NCBI GenBank assembly: GCA_937900565.1
Contig: CALCFG010000011.1
Span: 1-22,668 of the forward strand
Source of the DNA: an uncultured Erysipelotrichaceae bacterium
GTDB lineage: Bacteria > Bacillota_I > Bacilli_A > Erysipelotrichales > Erysipelotrichaceae
DNA: 22,668 bases
Direction: 5' to 3'
Position numbers and translations under genes: made by a program. The first letter of the stretch is position 1, and every line of letters starts with the position of its first letter. The notes beneath the pieces are model-generated. The model did no database searches. It saw nothing but the letters and a program-made list of their open reading frames with translations, and had not been told where the DNA came from. Below are positions 21,672 through 22,668 of this stretch, in pieces.

Positions 21672-22668
21672 GGTTGTCTTTTAAAATAATCTGAACTATA
21701 TAGCATGAATCCTCTGTTTCTTGACTAATAATATGACCTTTAAATGGAAGGATAATCGTTTCGATTTCTTTGATTACCAAATAAAGCTCATCAACTGAGT
21801 TGATTTGCGCAATCATTCTTAAATTCCATAACTGAAATTTGCTAAAGATTTCGATATAAACTGTTGAATCTTTATCTAATTTTATTAATTGAAATAAAAG
21901 AATGAAAGCTCTAAAGGCGGTACCGTCATCAATAACTGGTTTAGTTAATGTTTTTACTGTTAGCCGGACGTCTTGATAGGACGGTATATTGTTTAATGCA
22001 ATGTCTAGTGGCTGGTAGTTAATGTAGAACCTTCGACATTCTGTAAGTGTTGCAATACTTTTATCCACGACTTGAATAATAGCTTCATCTGAATTAATGT
22101 TGTTTAATTCTTTTGAGGCGTTTAAGCTATGAATCGTATCATGCATTTTATTGTTGTAGTTTACGTAGTTAGCGTATAAAGATTTATTAGACTCGATATT
22201 GTAGCGAGAAAAGATTAGCTTCTTTTCCAGTATGCTTTGTTTGATGGTATTAAACATTATATATCCAATCAATAAAGCGATTGTATAGATACTAAAGAGC
22301 AAAACCGTTATAAATATTAATTGTGTTTGATTTAAGAAATTGTTCAAATAATAAATATATCCAAAGTTAATCATTAATATAAAGATTACTAAGTTTATAC
22401 TGAAAAGTACTATTTGTTTCTTAGTATTAAACAGGCTTTCAAATGATTTTAATTGGGTATGGCTAATCAATAGCATAACAATTAGTAAAATTAATTTTGT
22501 TGTTAATACATCTAGATAATAATAGGAACTATTTAAACTAAAACCGATTTCACCAGTAACTAAAGCAAACGATAAATCCGTTAATATACATATAATTGCG
22601 TTTAAGTTATAAATAAAGGCTCTGTCACAACAAATGGTTGATTTTTGACGAGAAATAGCGTATAATAA
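21655..22668 (-). CDS. AgrC-like membrane sensor protein with degenerate kinase domain (5' end beyond window)
   Basis: The frame is open without a stop from 21655 to the right edge (337 codons visible), so the gene starts outside the window; an internal ATG at 22476 would cut a membrane helix. Visible order: at least four hydrophobic spans (including VLTTKLILLIVMLLIS, IVLFSINLVIFILMINFGYI and FITVLLFSIYTIALLIGYI). A helical linker follows, with MHDTIHSLN resembling the His box of HPK10/AgrC kinases, and then a C-terminal region with GHKL-like beta strands. The N box appears as AFRAFILLFQLI without the usual DNAIEA, and no Gly-rich ATP loops are visible, so ATP binding and kinase activity are doubtful. 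It may sense a signal and act by binding a partner. The partner regulator, if any, would lie outside. Confidence 0.65.
   Translation of the reverse strand, partial: LLYAISRQKSTICCDRAFIYNLNAIICILTDLSFALVTGEIGFSLNSSYYYLDVLTTKLILLIVMLLISHTQLKSFESLFNTKKQIVLFSINLVIFILMINFGYIYYLNNFLNQTQLIFITVLLFSIYTIALLIGYIMFNTIKQSILEKKLIFSRYNIESNKSLYANYVNYNNKMHDTIHSLNASKELNNINSDEAIIQVVDKSIATLTECRRFYINYQPLDIALNNIPSYQDVRLTVKTLTKPVIDDGTAFRAFILLFQLIKLDKDSTVYIEIFSKFQLWNLRMIAQINSVDELYLVIKEIETIILPFKGHIISQETEDSCYIVQIILKDNHENNK

Noticed and set aside
22477..22668. Treating the ATG at 22476 as the sensor gene start and the rest as non-coding
   Set aside because: The frame stays open for 64 more codons to the edge and encodes further membrane-like segments.
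1..22668. CRISPR arrays, insertion sequences, prophage genes, rRNA or tRNA genes
   Set aside because: No regularly spaced repeats, transposase, integrase or RNA gene signatures were found on either strand by eye.

Overview
The window is AT-rich, gene-dense DNA with Firmicutes-type Shine-Dalgarno sites and intrinsic terminators, and TGA is used as a normal stop codon. Gene content and order (secG-rnr-smpB, cdaA-cdaR-glmM, folT behind a THF riboswitch, paired U32 genes) fit a low-GC Firmicute. An Erysipelotrichia-like host is my best guess, but no rRNA or other marker here proves it.

Left part (1-6.5 kb, plus strand). A few codons of an upstream gene and its terminator are followed by a D-Ala-D-Ala carboxypeptidase. 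Then comes a tightly packed series: secG, rnr (RNase R), smpB, a Nudix ADP-ribose pyrophosphatase, a Y-family DNA polymerase and a 93-residue polymerase-linked protein. This joins protein export, RNA quality control and trans-translation, nucleotide sanitation and lesion bypass. The series ends convergently with maf (minus strand). The two 3' ends overlap, and each gene's terminator lies inside the coding region of the other.

Middle (7-14.5 kb). A sugar-phosphate nucleotidyltransferase stands alone between maf and the cdaA-cdaR-glmM operon (c-di-AMP synthase, its regulator, phosphoglucosamine mutase). This CdaA carries a charged C-terminal extension of about 200 residues. After a bidirectional terminator come three minus-strand genes, listed here left to right: a class I aminotransferase, a MazG-like pyrophosphohydrolase and the folate ECF S-component FolT. 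The folT leader contains a recognisable tetrahydrofolate riboswitch directly behind a good promoter.

Right part (14.6-18.1 kb). Four overlapping plus-strand genes encode two U32-family proteins resembling the tRNA wobble-uridine hydroxylation pair TrhP1/TrhP2 and two SPOUT (TrmH/SpoU) RNA methyltransferases. This looks like an RNA-modification operon.

Accessory end (18.15-22.67 kb). It holds a decayed gene tail, a MerR-type regulator divergent from a flavinylated lipoprotein reductase, and a non-coding stretch dominated by a 62-nt near-perfect palindrome. Last is a minus-strand multi-span, AgrC-like but catalytically degenerate sensor protein that runs off the right edge, overlapped by a 53-residue small gene. 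The most interesting leads are this sensor and small-gene pair, the reductase with its promoter palindrome, the CdaA extension and the reciprocal embedded terminators.
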